Shown in pieces: positions 32,073 through 40,827 of a stretch of DNA of 64,000 bases. Numbering within the stretch: the stretch's first letter is position 1; every line of letters starts with the position of its first letter. The position numbers were made by a program, and so were the translations under genes. Source of the DNA: Leptothrix discophora (GTDB lineage Bacteria > Pseudomonadota > Gammaproteobacteria > Burkholderiales > Burkholderiaceae_C); contig NZ_JAUZEE010000007.1 of assembly GCF_030705305.1 (NCBI RefSeq), positions 124,001 through 188,000 on the forward strand. Direction: 5' to 3'. The notes under the pieces were generated by a model, which saw only the letters and a program-made list of their open reading frames with translations, ran no database searches and was not told the DNA's origin.

Positions 32073-32693
32073 ATGCAAAGCCTGCTGCTGCTGGTCGACC
32101 GGATGTCGACCTGGCTGGGCCAGCTGTTCGCCTGGTCCATCGTCGCGCTGACCGGGCTGATCACGTGGGAGGTGTTCTCCCGCTACGCCTTCAACCAGCC
32201 ACACGCCTGGGCGCTCGATGCCCAGATCATGCTGTACGGCACGCTGTTCATGATGGGCGGTGCCTACACGCTGGCCAAGAACAACCACGTGCGCGGCGAC
32301 GTGCTCTACGGCTTCTTCGAGCCGCGCACGCAGGCCACGGTGGACCTGGTGCTCTATGTGCTGTTCTTCCTGCCGGGCATCTTCGCGCTGACCTGGGCGG
32401 GCTGGAACTTTGCCCACGAGTCGCTGGCGATCCGCGAGCAGACCTTCTCGGCCGAGCCGCTGCCGCTCTACCCCTTCAAGTTCATCATCCCGCTGGCCGG
32501 CGCAATGCTGCTGCTGCAGGGCATCGTCGAGATCGTGCGCTGCGTGCGCTGCATCCGCGACGGTGAGTGGCCCTCGCGCGAGCAGGACGTCGAGGAAGTC
32601 GACGTCGACAAGCTCAAGCAGATGGTGCAGGTGAAGGACGAGGACATCGCCGCCCTGGACAAGTACATCAAGCCTCCGAAGGACGCGTCATGA
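32073..32693 (+). CDS. TRAP transporter small permease subunit (DctQ family)
   Basis: Small membrane subunit, 206 residues with four hydrophobic helices (e.g. LFAWSIVALTGLITWEVFSRY, LVLYVLFFLPGIFALTWAG) and a charged C-terminal tail of about 45 residues (EEVDVDKLKQMVQVKDED). The pattern EVFSRYAFNQPHAWALDAQIML is the DctQ signature zone. Start ATG 32073 chosen; the upstream in-frame GTG (32064) would add three residues. It overlaps the large subunit by the 4-base ATGA, so the two are translationally coupled. Confidence 0.92.
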   Translation: MQSLLLLVDRMSTWLGQLFAWSIVALTGLITWEVFSRYAFNQPHAWALDAQIMLYGTLFMMGGAYTLAKNNHVRGDVLYGFFEPRTQATVDLVLYVLFFLPGIFALTWAGWNFAHESLAIREQTFSAEPLPLYPFKFIIPLAGAMLLLQGIVEIVRCVRCIRDGEWPSREQDVEEVDVDKLKQMVQVKDEDIAALDKYIKPPKDAS

Positions 32694-34684
32694 AGATCCG
32701 CAAGGAGCTTTGGTTCGGCTTCATCCTGATGGGGCTGATCATCCTGGGCGCGCTGACCATGCTGGTCAGCGCCGACAAGGTCACCAACGGCCACATCGGC
32801 CTGCTGATGCTCTCGCTGGTGGTCGTGGCCATCATGCTGGGCTTCCCCACGGCGTTCACGCTGATGGGCATGGGCATGATCTTCACGTGGATCGCCTACG
32901 AGCGCGACACCGACAAGACCCTCACGCTGATGGTGCAGAGCGCCTTCAAGGTGATGGGCAACGACGTGCTCATCTCGATCCCCTTGTTCGTGTTCATGGG
33001 CTATCTCGTCGAACGGGCCAACCTGATCGACAAGCTGTTCCGCAGCCTGCACCTGGCGCTGGCGCGGGTGCCGGGATCGCTGGCGGTGGCCACGCTGTTC
33101 ACCTGCGCGGTGTTCGCCACCGCCACCGGCATCGTCGGCGCGGTGGTCACGCTGATGGGCCTGCTGGCGCTGCCGCAGATGCTGCGTGCGGGCTACGACG
33201 TGCGGCTGTCGGCCGGCGCGATCACGGCCGGCGGCTGCCTGGGCATCCTGATCCCGCCCAGCGTCATGCTGATCGTGTACGGCGCGACCGCCGGGGTGTC
33301 GGTGGTGCAGCTCTACGCCGGGGCCTTCTTCCCCGGGATCATGCTGGCGGGCCTGTACATCGTCTACGTGATCATCATCGCCAAGCTCAAGCCCCACCTG
33401 GCACCGCCGCTGACGGCCGAGCAGCGCTTCGTGCCGCTGCCGCCGCTGACGCAGCGGGTCTCGGACGGCATCTCCAACACGGCGCTGCCGGCCTTGGTGA
33501 AGGCGCTCAAGGGCGAACGCAACGTCGACGTGCCGAGCAGCTACCTGCTGCGCCAGCTCGGCGTCACGCTGCTGCCGGCCCTGGTCTTCGCGCTCGTCGC
33601 ACTGTGGGGCCATGAGGTCTCGACGCGGCCCGCTGCTGCTGCGGTGGAGATCCAGCAGAACGACGGCGGCGTTGCCGCGCCACCGGGATCGGCCGACGAG
33701 TCCACGCCGTCCGGTGGCGGGCTGGCCGAGCCGCCGTCCGACGAGGGCGGCCTGAAGGAGCCGCCGGCCGAAGGTGGCGTGCAGGAGCCCCCCGGCGCCG
33801 AAGGCGTGCAGGAGCCTCCCGGCAGCGAAGGTGCGGCTTCGGCCGACGCCGCCGCCGCGCCGGCCGCCCAGGGCGTCGCCGAACCGCCGGGCGCCCAGGC
33901 AACGCCCGCGACGCCGGCCGAGCCGGTGCCGGCCTCGACCAACTACTGGATCGGGCTGGGCGTGGGCTCGCTCGCGCTGGTCGCGTTCTACGGGATGTTG
34001 AGCTTCCAGCGGCTCGAGGTCTTCAAGATGCTGCTGGCCTCGTTCTTCCCGCTGGTCATGCTGATCCTGGCGGTGCTGGGCTCGATCGTGTTCGGCCTGG
34101 CCACGCCGACCGAGGCGGCGGCGGTCGGTGCCTTCGGCGGCCTGCTGCTGGCGGCGGCCTACAAGCAGCTGAACTTCGGCGTGGTCAAGGAAAGCGTGTT
34201 CCTGACCGCCAAGACCAGCGCGATGGTCTGCTGGCTGTTCGTCGGTTCGGCGATCTTCTCGGCCGCCTTCGCGCTGCTGGGTGGGCAGGAACTGGTCGAG
34301 CGCTGGGTGCTGAGCATGAACCTCAGCAAGACCGAATTCCTGCTGCTCAGCCAGGTGATCATCTTCATCCTGGGATGGCCGCTGGAATGGACCGAGATCA
34401 TCGTGATCTTCATGCCCATCTTCGTGCCGCTGCTGGACAACTTCGGGGTCGACCCGCTGTTCTTCGGGCTGCTGGTCGCGCTGAACCTGCAGACCGCCTT
34501 CCTGAGCCCGCCGGTGGCGATGGCGGCGTTCTACCTGAAGGGCGTCAGCCCGCCGCACGTCACGCTCAACCAGATCTTCGCGGGCATGCTGCCCTTCATG
34601 GGGATCCAGGTCGTCGCGATCTTCCTGCTCTACATGTTCCCGGAAATCGGCCTGTGGCTGCCGCAGGTGCTGTACGGCCGTTGA
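32690..34684 (+). CDS. TRAP transporter large permease (DctM family) with Pro/Glu/Gly-rich insert
   Basis: Large membrane subunit of the TRAP transporter. The DctM core is clear: LMLSLVVVAIMLGFPTAFTLMG, ISIPLFVFMGYLVERANLID, GGCLGILIPPSVMLIVYG and, after the insert, GLATPTEAAAVGAFG and LQTAFLSPPVAMAAFYLKG. At 664 residues it is about 220 longer than the family norm near 430. The extra part (about 225-440) contains two additional hydrophobic segments (LGVTLLPALVFALVAL and WIGLGVGSLALVAFYG). They flank a low-complexity stretch of about 110 residues (33612-33945) with repeated EPP motifs. Long DctM forms occur in the mannitol/chloroaromatic branch, but I cannot confirm that this loop is conserved. 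Confidence 0.92.
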   Translation: MKIRKELWFGFILMGLIILGALTMLVSADKVTNGHIGLLMLSLVVVAIMLGFPTAFTLMGMGMIFTWIAYERDTDKTLTLMVQSAFKVMGNDVLISIPLFVFMGYLVERANLIDKLFRSLHLALARVPGSLAVATLFTCAVFATATGIVGAVVTLMGLLALPQMLRAGYDVRLSAGAITAGGCLGILIPPSVMLIVYGATAGVSVVQLYAGAFFPGIMLAGLYIVYVIIIAKLKPHLAPPLTAEQRFVPLPPLTQRVSDGISNTALPALVKALKGERNVDVPSSYLLRQLGVTLLPALVFALVALWGHEVSTRPAAAAVEIQQNDGGVAAPPGSADESTPSGGGLAEPPSDEGGLKEPPAEGGVQEPPGAEGVQEPPGSEGAASADAAAAPAAQGVAEPPGAQATPATPAEPVPASTNYWIGLGVGSLALVAFYGMLSFQRLEVFKMLLASFFPLVMLILAVLGSIVFGLATPTEAAAVGAFGGLLLAAAYKQLNFGVVKESVFLTAKTSAMVCWLFVGSAIFSAAFALLGGQELVERWVLSMNLSKTEFLLLSQVIIFILGWPLEWTEIIVIFMPIFVPLLDNFGVDPLFFGLLVALNLQTAFLSPPVAMAAFYLKGVSPPHVTLNQIFAGMLPFMGIQVVAIFLLYMFPEIGLWLPQVLYGR

Positions 34685-34699
34685 CCCGCGGCGCTGGCG

Positions 34700-35320
34700 T
34701 CACCGCCGCTGCGGTGGCAGGTAGATCCGGTCCGACCAGGTCGCCAGCCAGGTCGGCCGGAAGGCCACGAAGATGGCCACCAGCATGCCGGTGAGGAAGG
34801 CATCGCCCCAGGCGGACAGCCAGCGGGCGATGACGAGCTCACCGGCCTGCAACTCGACCGGCACGCCGTCCACCGCCAGCGCGCCCAGGCCGGCCGCCGT
34901 CAGCGCCAGCAGCGACATGCCGAATCCGCGCACCAGGATGTAGACGAACAGGTGGTGCGGCAGCCAGCGCCGCACCGCCGCGCCGAACGCCACCGTCAGA
35001 CCGGCCGGCACCAGACCCAGCCAGACCAGCCGGTGCAGGGCCTCCCACAGGTCCAGCCCGGCCAGCCAGGCGGTCAGCAGCGCGGTCGGCAGCAGCGCCA
35101 GCACGGCCAGCGGCCAGCCGGCCATCAGCACCAGCAGCGGCACGCCCGACATCGGCTGGATCACCGCCGACGCGGCCAGCCGGTCACTGGCCCAGAACAG
35201 CGGCAAGGCCAGCCACCAGGCCAGCCAGGGCCACGGCGGTCCTTCGGCGGCGAAGGCGCGCCAGGGCTTGAGGGCCAGCGCCAGGGCGGTGCAGGCCAGC
35301 GTGATCAGCAGGTCGGGCAT
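34700..35320 (-). CDS. Multi-pass membrane protein, CbiM-like
   Basis: 206-residue protein with about six hydrophobic helices, ending in a basic tail (WSDRIYLPPQRR). The stretch HHLFVYILVRGFGMSLLALTA with its His-His and the preceding helix pattern resemble small CbiM-like/energy-coupling-factor permease proteins annotated in Burkholderiales; this assignment is tentative. It is convergent with the TRAP large subunit (15 bases between stops). No cobalt/nickel transport partners are adjacent. Confidence 0.6.
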   Translation of the reverse strand: MPDLLITLACTALALALKPWRAFAAEGPPWPWLAWWLALPLFWASDRLAASAVIQPMSGVPLLVLMAGWPLAVLALLPTALLTAWLAGLDLWEALHRLVWLGLVPAGLTVAFGAAVRRWLPHHLFVYILVRGFGMSLLALTAAGLGALAVDGVPVELQAGELVIARWLSAWGDAFLTGMLVAIFVAFRPTWLATWSDRIYLPPQRR

Positions 35321-35534
35321 GGCGGGATGCTAGGCAGACCGCACCACCCGGGCATGACGCCGGTCAAGTTGCGCTCGCACGTCGCCGCGAACGGCCCACC
35401 GTGGTGCGGTGACCTCATGCCCGCATCGATCCATGCCGTCGACCCGCCGCTCCTGGGCCGCCTGTGGCGCCGGCGCCTCAAACCCCGGAACGGAGCCGAT
35501 GGACGCTGTCGCATCCGCGCCATAAGGTCACGAG

Positions 35535-36140
35535 ATGAATGCGCCCGCCCCGATCGAGTTCTATTTCGACTTCTCCTCGCCCTACGCCTACATCGCCTCC
35601 GAGTGGATCGAGGCGCTGGCCGCGCGGCATGGCCGGCCGGTGCGCTGGCACGCCATCCTGCTGGGCGTGACCTTCCAGGCCGCCGAGCTGAAGAGCCCCG
35701 TCTCCTACCCGATCAAGCGCGAGTACGCCTTGCGCGACTTCGCCCGCTCGGCCCGCATGGAGGGCGTGCCCTTCGCGATGCCGACGCCCTTCCCGATCGC
35801 CACGCACAACGCCGCGCGGCTGTTCTGGTGGCTCGAGAGCCAGGACCCGCAGCGTGCGGTGGCCTGGGCCCGCTCGGGCCTGCGTGGCTTCTTCGCGCGC
35901 GGCGTGAACCTCAACGACATGGCCGCGCTGCAAGGGCTGGCGGCCGAGTCCGGGATCGCGCCGGAGCAGTGCGCCGCGGTCTGCGCCGACCCGGCCTGGA
36001 AGGACCGCCTGCGCCGCGAGAACGAGTCCGCCATCGCCGCCGGCGTCTTCGGGGCGCCCTACTTCATCGTCGACGGCGAGCCCTTCTGGGGCAACGACCG
36101 CAAGCAGCAGATCGACCGCTGGCTGTCCGGCGACCGCTGA
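35535..36140 (+). CDS. 2-hydroxychromene-2-carboxylate isomerase family protein (DsbA-like)
   Basis: 201-residue thioredoxin-fold protein of the HCCA isomerase/kappa-GST family. Opening EFYFDFSSPYAYIASEW contains the catalytic Ser (FSSPYAY) that binds glutathione, and the C-terminal GVFGAPYFIVDGEPFWGNDR is the family signature with its cis-Pro. Members isomerise aromatic degradation intermediates or act as glutathione-dependent enzymes. No other aromatic degradation genes are nearby, so the physiological substrate is open. Confidence 0.92.
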   Translation: MNAPAPIEFYFDFSSPYAYIASEWIEALAARHGRPVRWHAILLGVTFQAAELKSPVSYPIKREYALRDFARSARMEGVPFAMPTPFPIATHNAARLFWWLESQDPQRAVAWARSGLRGFFARGVNLNDMAALQGLAAESGIAPEQCAAVCADPAWKDRLRRENESAIAAGVFGAPYFIVDGEPFWGNDRKQQIDRWLSGDR

Positions 36141-36425
36141 GCCGCCTCACGAGGTCCGGCTGTCGCACGCTGGTGCGGCCGGGCCCCGTCTGCCGCACTT
36201 CGGTGCACCGGAGCGGCCGCCAACGCCGCCCGGGTCGATGCCTGGCGCGACACCCGTTCATCGACCGACGTGACGCGTCGCACGAACCGCGTCAGGCCTC
36301 GGTGCTTACCCTGACGCCCGTTCGTGCACTGTCACACGGCATCGATTGCGGTTTCGGATTTGCGGCTCGGGGCAGCCAAACGGGCACGTCATCTGCATGG
36401 TGTGGACGCCAGGGAGCCACGCACC

Positions 36426-36692
36426 ATGCCCACCATCATCGAAGACCGCCGCATTGCCCTCGTGCATCGCATCCATGCGCTGCTGCTGCACGAGACCGGC
36501 GAGGACATCGACATCAACCTGATGCTCGGTCCGGCCGAATATGCCCGTGCCGTCATGAGCCTGTGCCGCGCCAGCGGCAACCCCGAACTCGCCGGCCTGG
36601 CCGACGATTTCCTGCACAGCAGCCGCGCCCAGGCCCACCAGGGCCTGCGCCCCGCCAGCCGCTACGCCGCCCAGCTCGCGCAGCAACAATGA
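36426..36692 (+). CDS. Hypothetical protein, 88 residues
   Basis: Small soluble protein that I do not recognise. It is rich in Ala, Leu and His, with likely helices (RRIALVHRIHALLLHETGE; YARAVMSLCRASG) and a Gln-rich tail (AAQLAQQQ). Codon use is the GC-rich pattern of neighbours, supporting a real gene. Start ATG 36426 follows AGGGAGCC, a reasonable ribosome site. The 285 bases upstream (36141-36425) hold no gene that I can support and include an AT-richer stretch near 36345-36365 that could carry its promoter. Confidence 0.6.
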   Translation: MPTIIEDRRIALVHRIHALLLHETGEDIDINLMLGPAEYARAVMSLCRASGNPELAGLADDFLHSSRAQAHQGLRPASRYAAQLAQQQ

Positions 36693-36724
36693 GACGCTGA
36701 GCCCTGGCCCTCGGGTGCTTGCCG

Positions 36725-36820
36725 AGGCGCGTCCCGCGGGCCGAGCGCCGGGCCGCCCCAAGCCGGCCCGCACCCCCACGGGGGGTGGTCACGCGTACCC
36801 GCGTGACCGGGGGCAGACAT
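36725..36820. repeat. Third copy of the palindromic intergenic repeat
   Basis: Same family as 4867-5031, in the opposite orientation: core GCCGGGCCGCCCCAAG at 36747-36762, then a palindromic arm (CACCCCC/GGGGGTG zone), TACCCGCG and the terminal GGGGGCAGACAT that runs directly into the rpoN stop. A second palindrome, GGTCACGCG/CGCGTGACC (36787-36795 with 36800-36808), replaces the CGATCCCCC arm of the first copies. Lies between two convergent genes. Confidence 0.8.
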
Positions 36821-36821
36821 T

Positions 36822-38510
36822 TCACATGTCCTTGCGCAGGTTCGCCGGCGCGATCTTCAGCGCCTCGCGGTACTTCGCCACCGTCCGGCGCGCGACCTGG
36901 ATGCCCTGCTCTTCCAGCATCGCGCTGAGCTGGCTGTCCGACAGCGGCTTCTTCGGGTCCTCGGCGGCCACGAACTGCTTGATCAGCGCCCGCACCGCCG
37001 TGCTCGACGCGTTGCCGCCGGCCTCGGTGTTGAGCGAGCTGCCGAAGAAGTACTTCAGCTCGAAGGTGCCGAAGGGCGTGGCCATGTACTTGGCCGTGGT
37101 CACGCGCGAGATGGTCGACTCGTGCAGGCCCAGCTCGTCGGCGATCTCGCGCAGCACCAGCGGCTTCATCGCGATCTCGCCGTGCGTGAAGAAGGCCTTC
37201 TGGCGCTCGACGATGGCCTGCGAGACGCGCTGGATGGTGTCGAAGCGCTGGAGGATGTTCTTGACGAACCAGCGCGCCTCCTGGAGCCGCGCCGACAGCG
37301 ACGCGCCGTTGTCGCCGCCGCCACCGTTGCGCTGGCTGCGATGCTGGCGCAGCACCTGGGCGTACATGTCGTTGATGCGCAGCTTGGGCATGACGTCCGG
37401 GTTGAGCACGACCTTCCAGCCGCGACCGGACTTCTGCACGATCACGTCGGGCACGACGATGTTGGCCTCGGCCCGCGTGAAGCGCCGGCCGGGCTTGGGC
37501 TCGAGCGTGACGATCAGGCTCTGCGCGTCGCGGATCAGGTCCTCGTCGACGCCCAGCGCGACGGTCAGCTTGCGCACGTCCCGGCGCGCCAGCAGGTCAA
37601 GGTGGTCGCGGCAGATGCGGATGGCGGCGTCACGCACCGGCGTGGCGTCGCGCTCGCGCAGTTGCAGCACCAGGCATTCGGGCAGGTCGCGCGCGCCCAC
37701 GCCGGTCGGCTCCAGGCTCTGCAGCCAGCCGAGCGCGCAGCGCAGCCGGTCGAGCAGGTCCTCGCGCAGCAGGGCCTGCTCGGCCAGCAGAGCCGGATCG
37801 ACCGGCTCGGCAGCGCCAAACTCGTCGCCCAGGCCGACCATCGCGGCGACCGTGGCCTGGGTCAGCGGCGCGCCGCTGAGGACCTGCACCAGCCGCTCGA
37901 CGATCTCCTCGAGCCGGTCGGCCAGGTAGCCGTCCTCGTTGAGCGAGTCGATCAGCGACTCGACCAGCATGATGTCCTCGTCGGCCAGGCGCATGCCGCG
38001 CAGCTGGGACCGCAGGTGCTCGGCCAGGCTGGGCGCGGCGGTGGAGCGCTCGCTCCAGTCGCTGTCGTCGTCCTCGAGCGCGCCGTTGCGGTTGCCGCTG
38101 CTGTCGGACAGGCTGTTGAAGTCCTCGCGGTCGTGGCCGCTGTCCCAGTCGTCGGGCGTGGACTCGGCGGCGCCGAAGTCCAGCTGTTCCATGCCCGCGC
38201 CGTCGCCATCGGACGTCGCCGAGGCCGACTCGGCCGGGCTTTCCGCGACCCGCTCGGCGGTGTAGTCGGACGCGCTGGCCGAGCCGCCGTCATCGCCGGG
38301 CGCGACCGGCACGCCCTCGTCCGGCAAGGCCATCGGCGTGTCGGCGCCGGCCGCTTCCTCGTCGGCCTCGAGAAAGGGGTTCTGTTCGAGCATCTGCTCG
38401 ACTTCCTGGTGCAGCTCGAGCGTGGACAGCTGCAGCAGGCGGATCGACTGCTGCAGCTGCGGCGTGAGCGCCAGATGCTGGGAAAGGCGGACCTGCAGGG
38501 AGGGTTTCAT
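36822..38510 (-). CDS. rpoN: RNA polymerase sigma-54 factor
   Basis: Sigma-54 (562 residues), which directs RNA polymerase to -24/-12 promoters activated by AAA+ enhancer-binding proteins. Region I (MKPSLQVRLSQHLALTPQLQQSIRLLQLS) is Gln/Leu-rich. It is followed by a long acidic region II (about 60-165), the core-binding domain, the helix-turn-helix (LGLHESTISRVTTAKYM) and the C-terminal RpoN box (ARRTVAKYREAL). Start ATG 38510 precedes the conserved MKPSLQ. It follows lptB by 19 bases, the usual gene order, and ends in the palindromic repeat where hpf often lies in relatives. Confidence 0.97.
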   Translation of the reverse strand: MKPSLQVRLSQHLALTPQLQQSIRLLQLSTLELHQEVEQMLEQNPFLEADEEAAGADTPMALPDEGVPVAPGDDGGSASASDYTAERVAESPAESASATSDGDGAGMEQLDFGAAESTPDDWDSGHDREDFNSLSDSSGNRNGALEDDDSDWSERSTAAPSLAEHLRSQLRGMRLADEDIMLVESLIDSLNEDGYLADRLEEIVERLVQVLSGAPLTQATVAAMVGLGDEFGAAEPVDPALLAEQALLREDLLDRLRCALGWLQSLEPTGVGARDLPECLVLQLRERDATPVRDAAIRICRDHLDLLARRDVRKLTVALGVDEDLIRDAQSLIVTLEPKPGRRFTRAEANIVVPDVIVQKSGRGWKVVLNPDVMPKLRINDMYAQVLRQHRSQRNGGGGDNGASLSARLQEARWFVKNILQRFDTIQRVSQAIVERQKAFFTHGEIAMKPLVLREIADELGLHESTISRVTTAKYMATPFGTFELKYFFGSSLNTEAGGNASSTAVRALIKQFVAAEDPKKPLSDSQLSAMLEEQGIQVARRTVAKYREALKIAPANLRKDM

Positions 38511-38529
38511 GGGGGGTCGGCCAGGGGAA

Positions 38530-39324
38530 TCACATCCGGAAATGCTCGCCAAGGTAGACCTTGCGAACGTCCGGGTTCTCGACGATCGCGGCCGGCGTGC
38601 CTTCGGCCAGCACGCGGCCCTCGCTGATGATGTAGGCGCGATCGCAGATGCCCAGCGTCTCGCGCACGTTGTGGTCGGTGATCAGCACGCCGATGCCGCG
38701 CGCCTTGAGGAAACCGATGATTCGCTGGATCTCGATCACCGCGATCGGATCGACGCCGGCGAAGGGCTCGTCCAGCAGGATGAAGCGAGGCTGGGTGGCC
38801 AGCGCGCGCGCGATCTCGACCCGCCGGCGCTCGCCGCCGGACAGCGCCGGGGCCGGGCTGTGGCGCAACCGGGTGATGGACAGGTCGGCCATCAGCGACT
38901 CGAGCATCTGGTCGATGTGACCGGCATCGGCGCGCCGCCCGCTGGCGTCCTGCTGCAGTTCGAGCACGGCGCGGATGTTCTCCTCGACCGTCAGGCGCCG
39001 GAAGATCGACGCCTCCTGCGGCAGGTAGGACAGCCCGAGCCGGGCGCGCTGGTGGATGGGCTGGCCCTGGACCGGCCGGCCGTCGATGCGGATCTCGCCG
39101 GCGTCGGCCCGGACCAGGCCGACCAGCATGTAGAAGCTGGTGGTCTTGCCCGCGCCATTGGGACCCAGCAGGCCAACGACCTCGCCGCTGTCGACCGCGA
39201 GGTGAACATCCTTGACGACCTTGCGCGCGCCGTAGGACTTCTGCAGGCCATCGGCCTCAAGGCGGCTGGGGGCGGGCGTCGGGCGGCGATCGGCGTCGAG
39301 GGCCGCCGTCAGGCCGGCGCTCAA
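38530..39324 (-). CDS. lptB: LPS export ABC transporter ATP-binding protein
   Basis: Cytoplasmic ATPase of the LptB2FG complex driving lipopolysaccharide from inner to outer membrane; 264 residues including a poorly conserved leader of about 20. Walker [11 protein letters not shown]-loop YLPQEASIF, signature [15 protein letters not shown], Walker [13 protein letters not shown] and H-loop [10 protein letters not shown] are all canonical. The start codon is TTG at 39324, overlapping the lptA stop as TTGA; an internal start closer to [11 protein letters not shown] is possible. Located between lptA and rpoN as expected. Confidence 0.95.
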   Translation of the reverse strand: MSAGLTAALDADRRPTPAPSRLEADGLQKSYGARKVVKDVHLAVDSGEVVGLLGPNGAGKTTSFYMLVGLVRADAGEIRIDGRPVQGQPIHQRARLGLSYLPQEASIFRRLTVEENIRAVLELQQDASGRRADAGHIDQMLESLMADLSITRLRHSPAPALSGGERRRVEIARALATQPRFILLDEPFAGVDPIAVIEIQRIIGFLKARGIGVLITDHNVRETLGICDRAYIISEGRVLAEGTPAAIVENPDVRKVYLGEHFRM

Positions 39325-39953
39325 CGCGCGCCTCCGCTGGCAGACGCCGCCGGAGCGGCCGGGCGCGGCGTGACGACGCCCCGCACGCGACCGTTGCCGG
39401 TCGCCCCGGTGGCACCGGCCGGCGCGGCGCCGCCCTGGATCTCGAAGGCGTCGCGGCCGTGGTCGTAGACGATGGTCTCGCCGCTGATCTGGTCGGCCAG
39501 CGTGCTGCCGCGCAGCAGGCGCACCTGGGCCTGCTGCTGGAAGCGCACGGTCTGGGTGACGGTGTCGTACTCGATGCGCAGGGCCTGGCCGTCGACGGTC
39601 TCGTCGACGCCATCGCGCTTCTGGCGGAAGGTGGCGGGCTGCTCGGCGCTGCCGGTGGCGACCGCAACCTGGCCGGTCGGCGTCTCGCGCAACTCGACCA
39701 GCGCGGCCTTCAGGACCAGCGTGCCGCGGGTGATCTCGACACCGCCGGAAAGGACCTGCACCTTGCGCTTGCCGTCGATGCGCAGCTGGCCGGCATCGAA
39801 GGTGAGCGGCAGGTCACGGTCGGCCCGCTCGGCCTGCACCGGCATCGTCCCGGCGGCCAGCATGGCCAGCACGACCAGTCCGACCCGGGTGACCGGATGG
39901 CGGGCGCGCAGGCGGGCGTGCTGGCGGGGGGAGGTGGCTCGAGGCGTCTTCAT
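39321..39953 (-). CDS. lptA: LPS transport periplasmic protein LptA
   Basis: Periplasmic bridge protein of the Lpt machine, 210 residues. A signal peptide is visible (basic leader with MKTPRATSP, hydrophobic [14 protein letters not shown], then PVQAE), followed by the beta-jellyroll OstA-like domain: [36 protein letters not shown] and the repeated Gly-rich strands. The tail is Ala/Pro/Ser-rich. ATG 39953 is chosen; an upstream ATG (39986) would add 11 residues. No lptC or kdsC is next to it, unlike the common order. Confidence 0.92.
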   Translation of the reverse strand: MKTPRATSPRQHARLRARHPVTRVGLVVLAMLAAGTMPVQAERADRDLPLTFDAGQLRIDGKRKVQVLSGGVEITRGTLVLKAALVELRETPTGQVAVATGSAEQPATFRQKRDGVDETVDGQALRIEYDTVTQTVRFQQQAQVRLLRGSTLADQISGETIVYDHGRDAFEIQGGAAPAGATGATGNGRVRGVVTPRPAAPAASASGGAR

Positions 39954-40101
39954 GGCGGCACAGAAATTGCAGACGATTCTAGCCATACGCCTGTGCCGCC
40001 GGGTGGTTTTGATGCATCAATCGACGCGCCCGGCAGCGCCGCGACACGTCGACATGAACGATGCACGGCGCCGCCCGGAGCGCGACGCCGCAGCGGCCCG
40101 A

Positions 40102-40770
40102 TCAGCCGCCCTTGCGCACGCGGGCGATCAGCTGGTCGGTCAGCGCCAGGCAGCGCTGGCCACCCTCGGTCTCGGGCGTGCCCTCGCCACCGGCCAGCGA
40201 GGGCGAGGTGTAGAAGCGGCCATGGATGCCGATGGCCGGGACGCCGTCGATCTTGTAGGACTCGGACAGCAGCTTGCCCTGGCGCACCTTGGCCTGCATG
40301 CCAAAGGAGTTGTACATCTCGACGAACTTGGCCTTGTCGCCGCCGTTCTTCTCGATGAAGTCGATGATCTCCTCGGGCCTGTCCAGACGCTGACGCTGCA
40401 CGTGGATGGCGTGGAAGATCTTGCGCTGGTAGGTGTCGGTCCAGCCCAGTGCCTCCAGCGTCGCCGACAGGCGCTGCTGCGGCTCGAAGCTGGGGCGGAA
40501 GCCGACGTGCACGCGCCGGAAGGCGACGTCGGCGGGCAGCTTCTTGGACCAGGCATCCAGCGCCGGCTCGAAGGCGTTGCAGTGCGGGCAGCCGTACCAG
40601 AAGAACTCGACCACCTCGATCTTGCCGGTCGGCGCGGTCACCGGGACCTGCGCGGGCAGCTTCACGTAGTGCTTGCCCTCGACGAACTCCTGCGCCGACG
40701 CGGTGCCGGCCCAACCACCCAGCAGCGCCAGCGCGGCGCTGCCCTGCATCCATTCCCGACGATCCATCAT
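40102..40770 (-). CDS. dsbA: Thiol:disulfide interchange protein DsbA
   Basis: Periplasmic disulfide oxidase, 222 residues. Signal peptide MDRREWMQGSAALALLGGWA with ASAQ cleavage; the thioredoxin-fold active site CPHC lies in FFWYGCPHCNAFEPAL and the cis-Pro loop is GVPAIGIHGRFY. DsbA needs DsbB, which is not in the window. Three start codons stand in a row (GTG 40773, ATG 40770, ATG 40767); GAGGAAAA upstream best fits ATG 40770. It lies 149 bases before lptA and 58 bases after the SPOR gene on the same strand. Confidence 0.95.
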   Translation of the reverse strand: MMDRREWMQGSAALALLGGWAGTASAQEFVEGKHYVKLPAQVPVTAPTGKIEVVEFFWYGCPHCNAFEPALDAWSKKLPADVAFRRVHVGFRPSFEPQQRLSATLEALGWTDTYQRKIFHAIHVQRQRLDRPEEIIDFIEKNGGDKAKFVEMYNSFGMQAKVRQGKLLSESYKIDGVPAIGIHGRFYTSPSLAGGEGTPETEGGQRCLALTDQLIARVRKGG

Positions 40771-40827
40771 CACGTTTTTCCTCGTTGCTTCCAGAACTTC
40801 CGTGCCGGCCTCAGCCGACCCCTGAGG

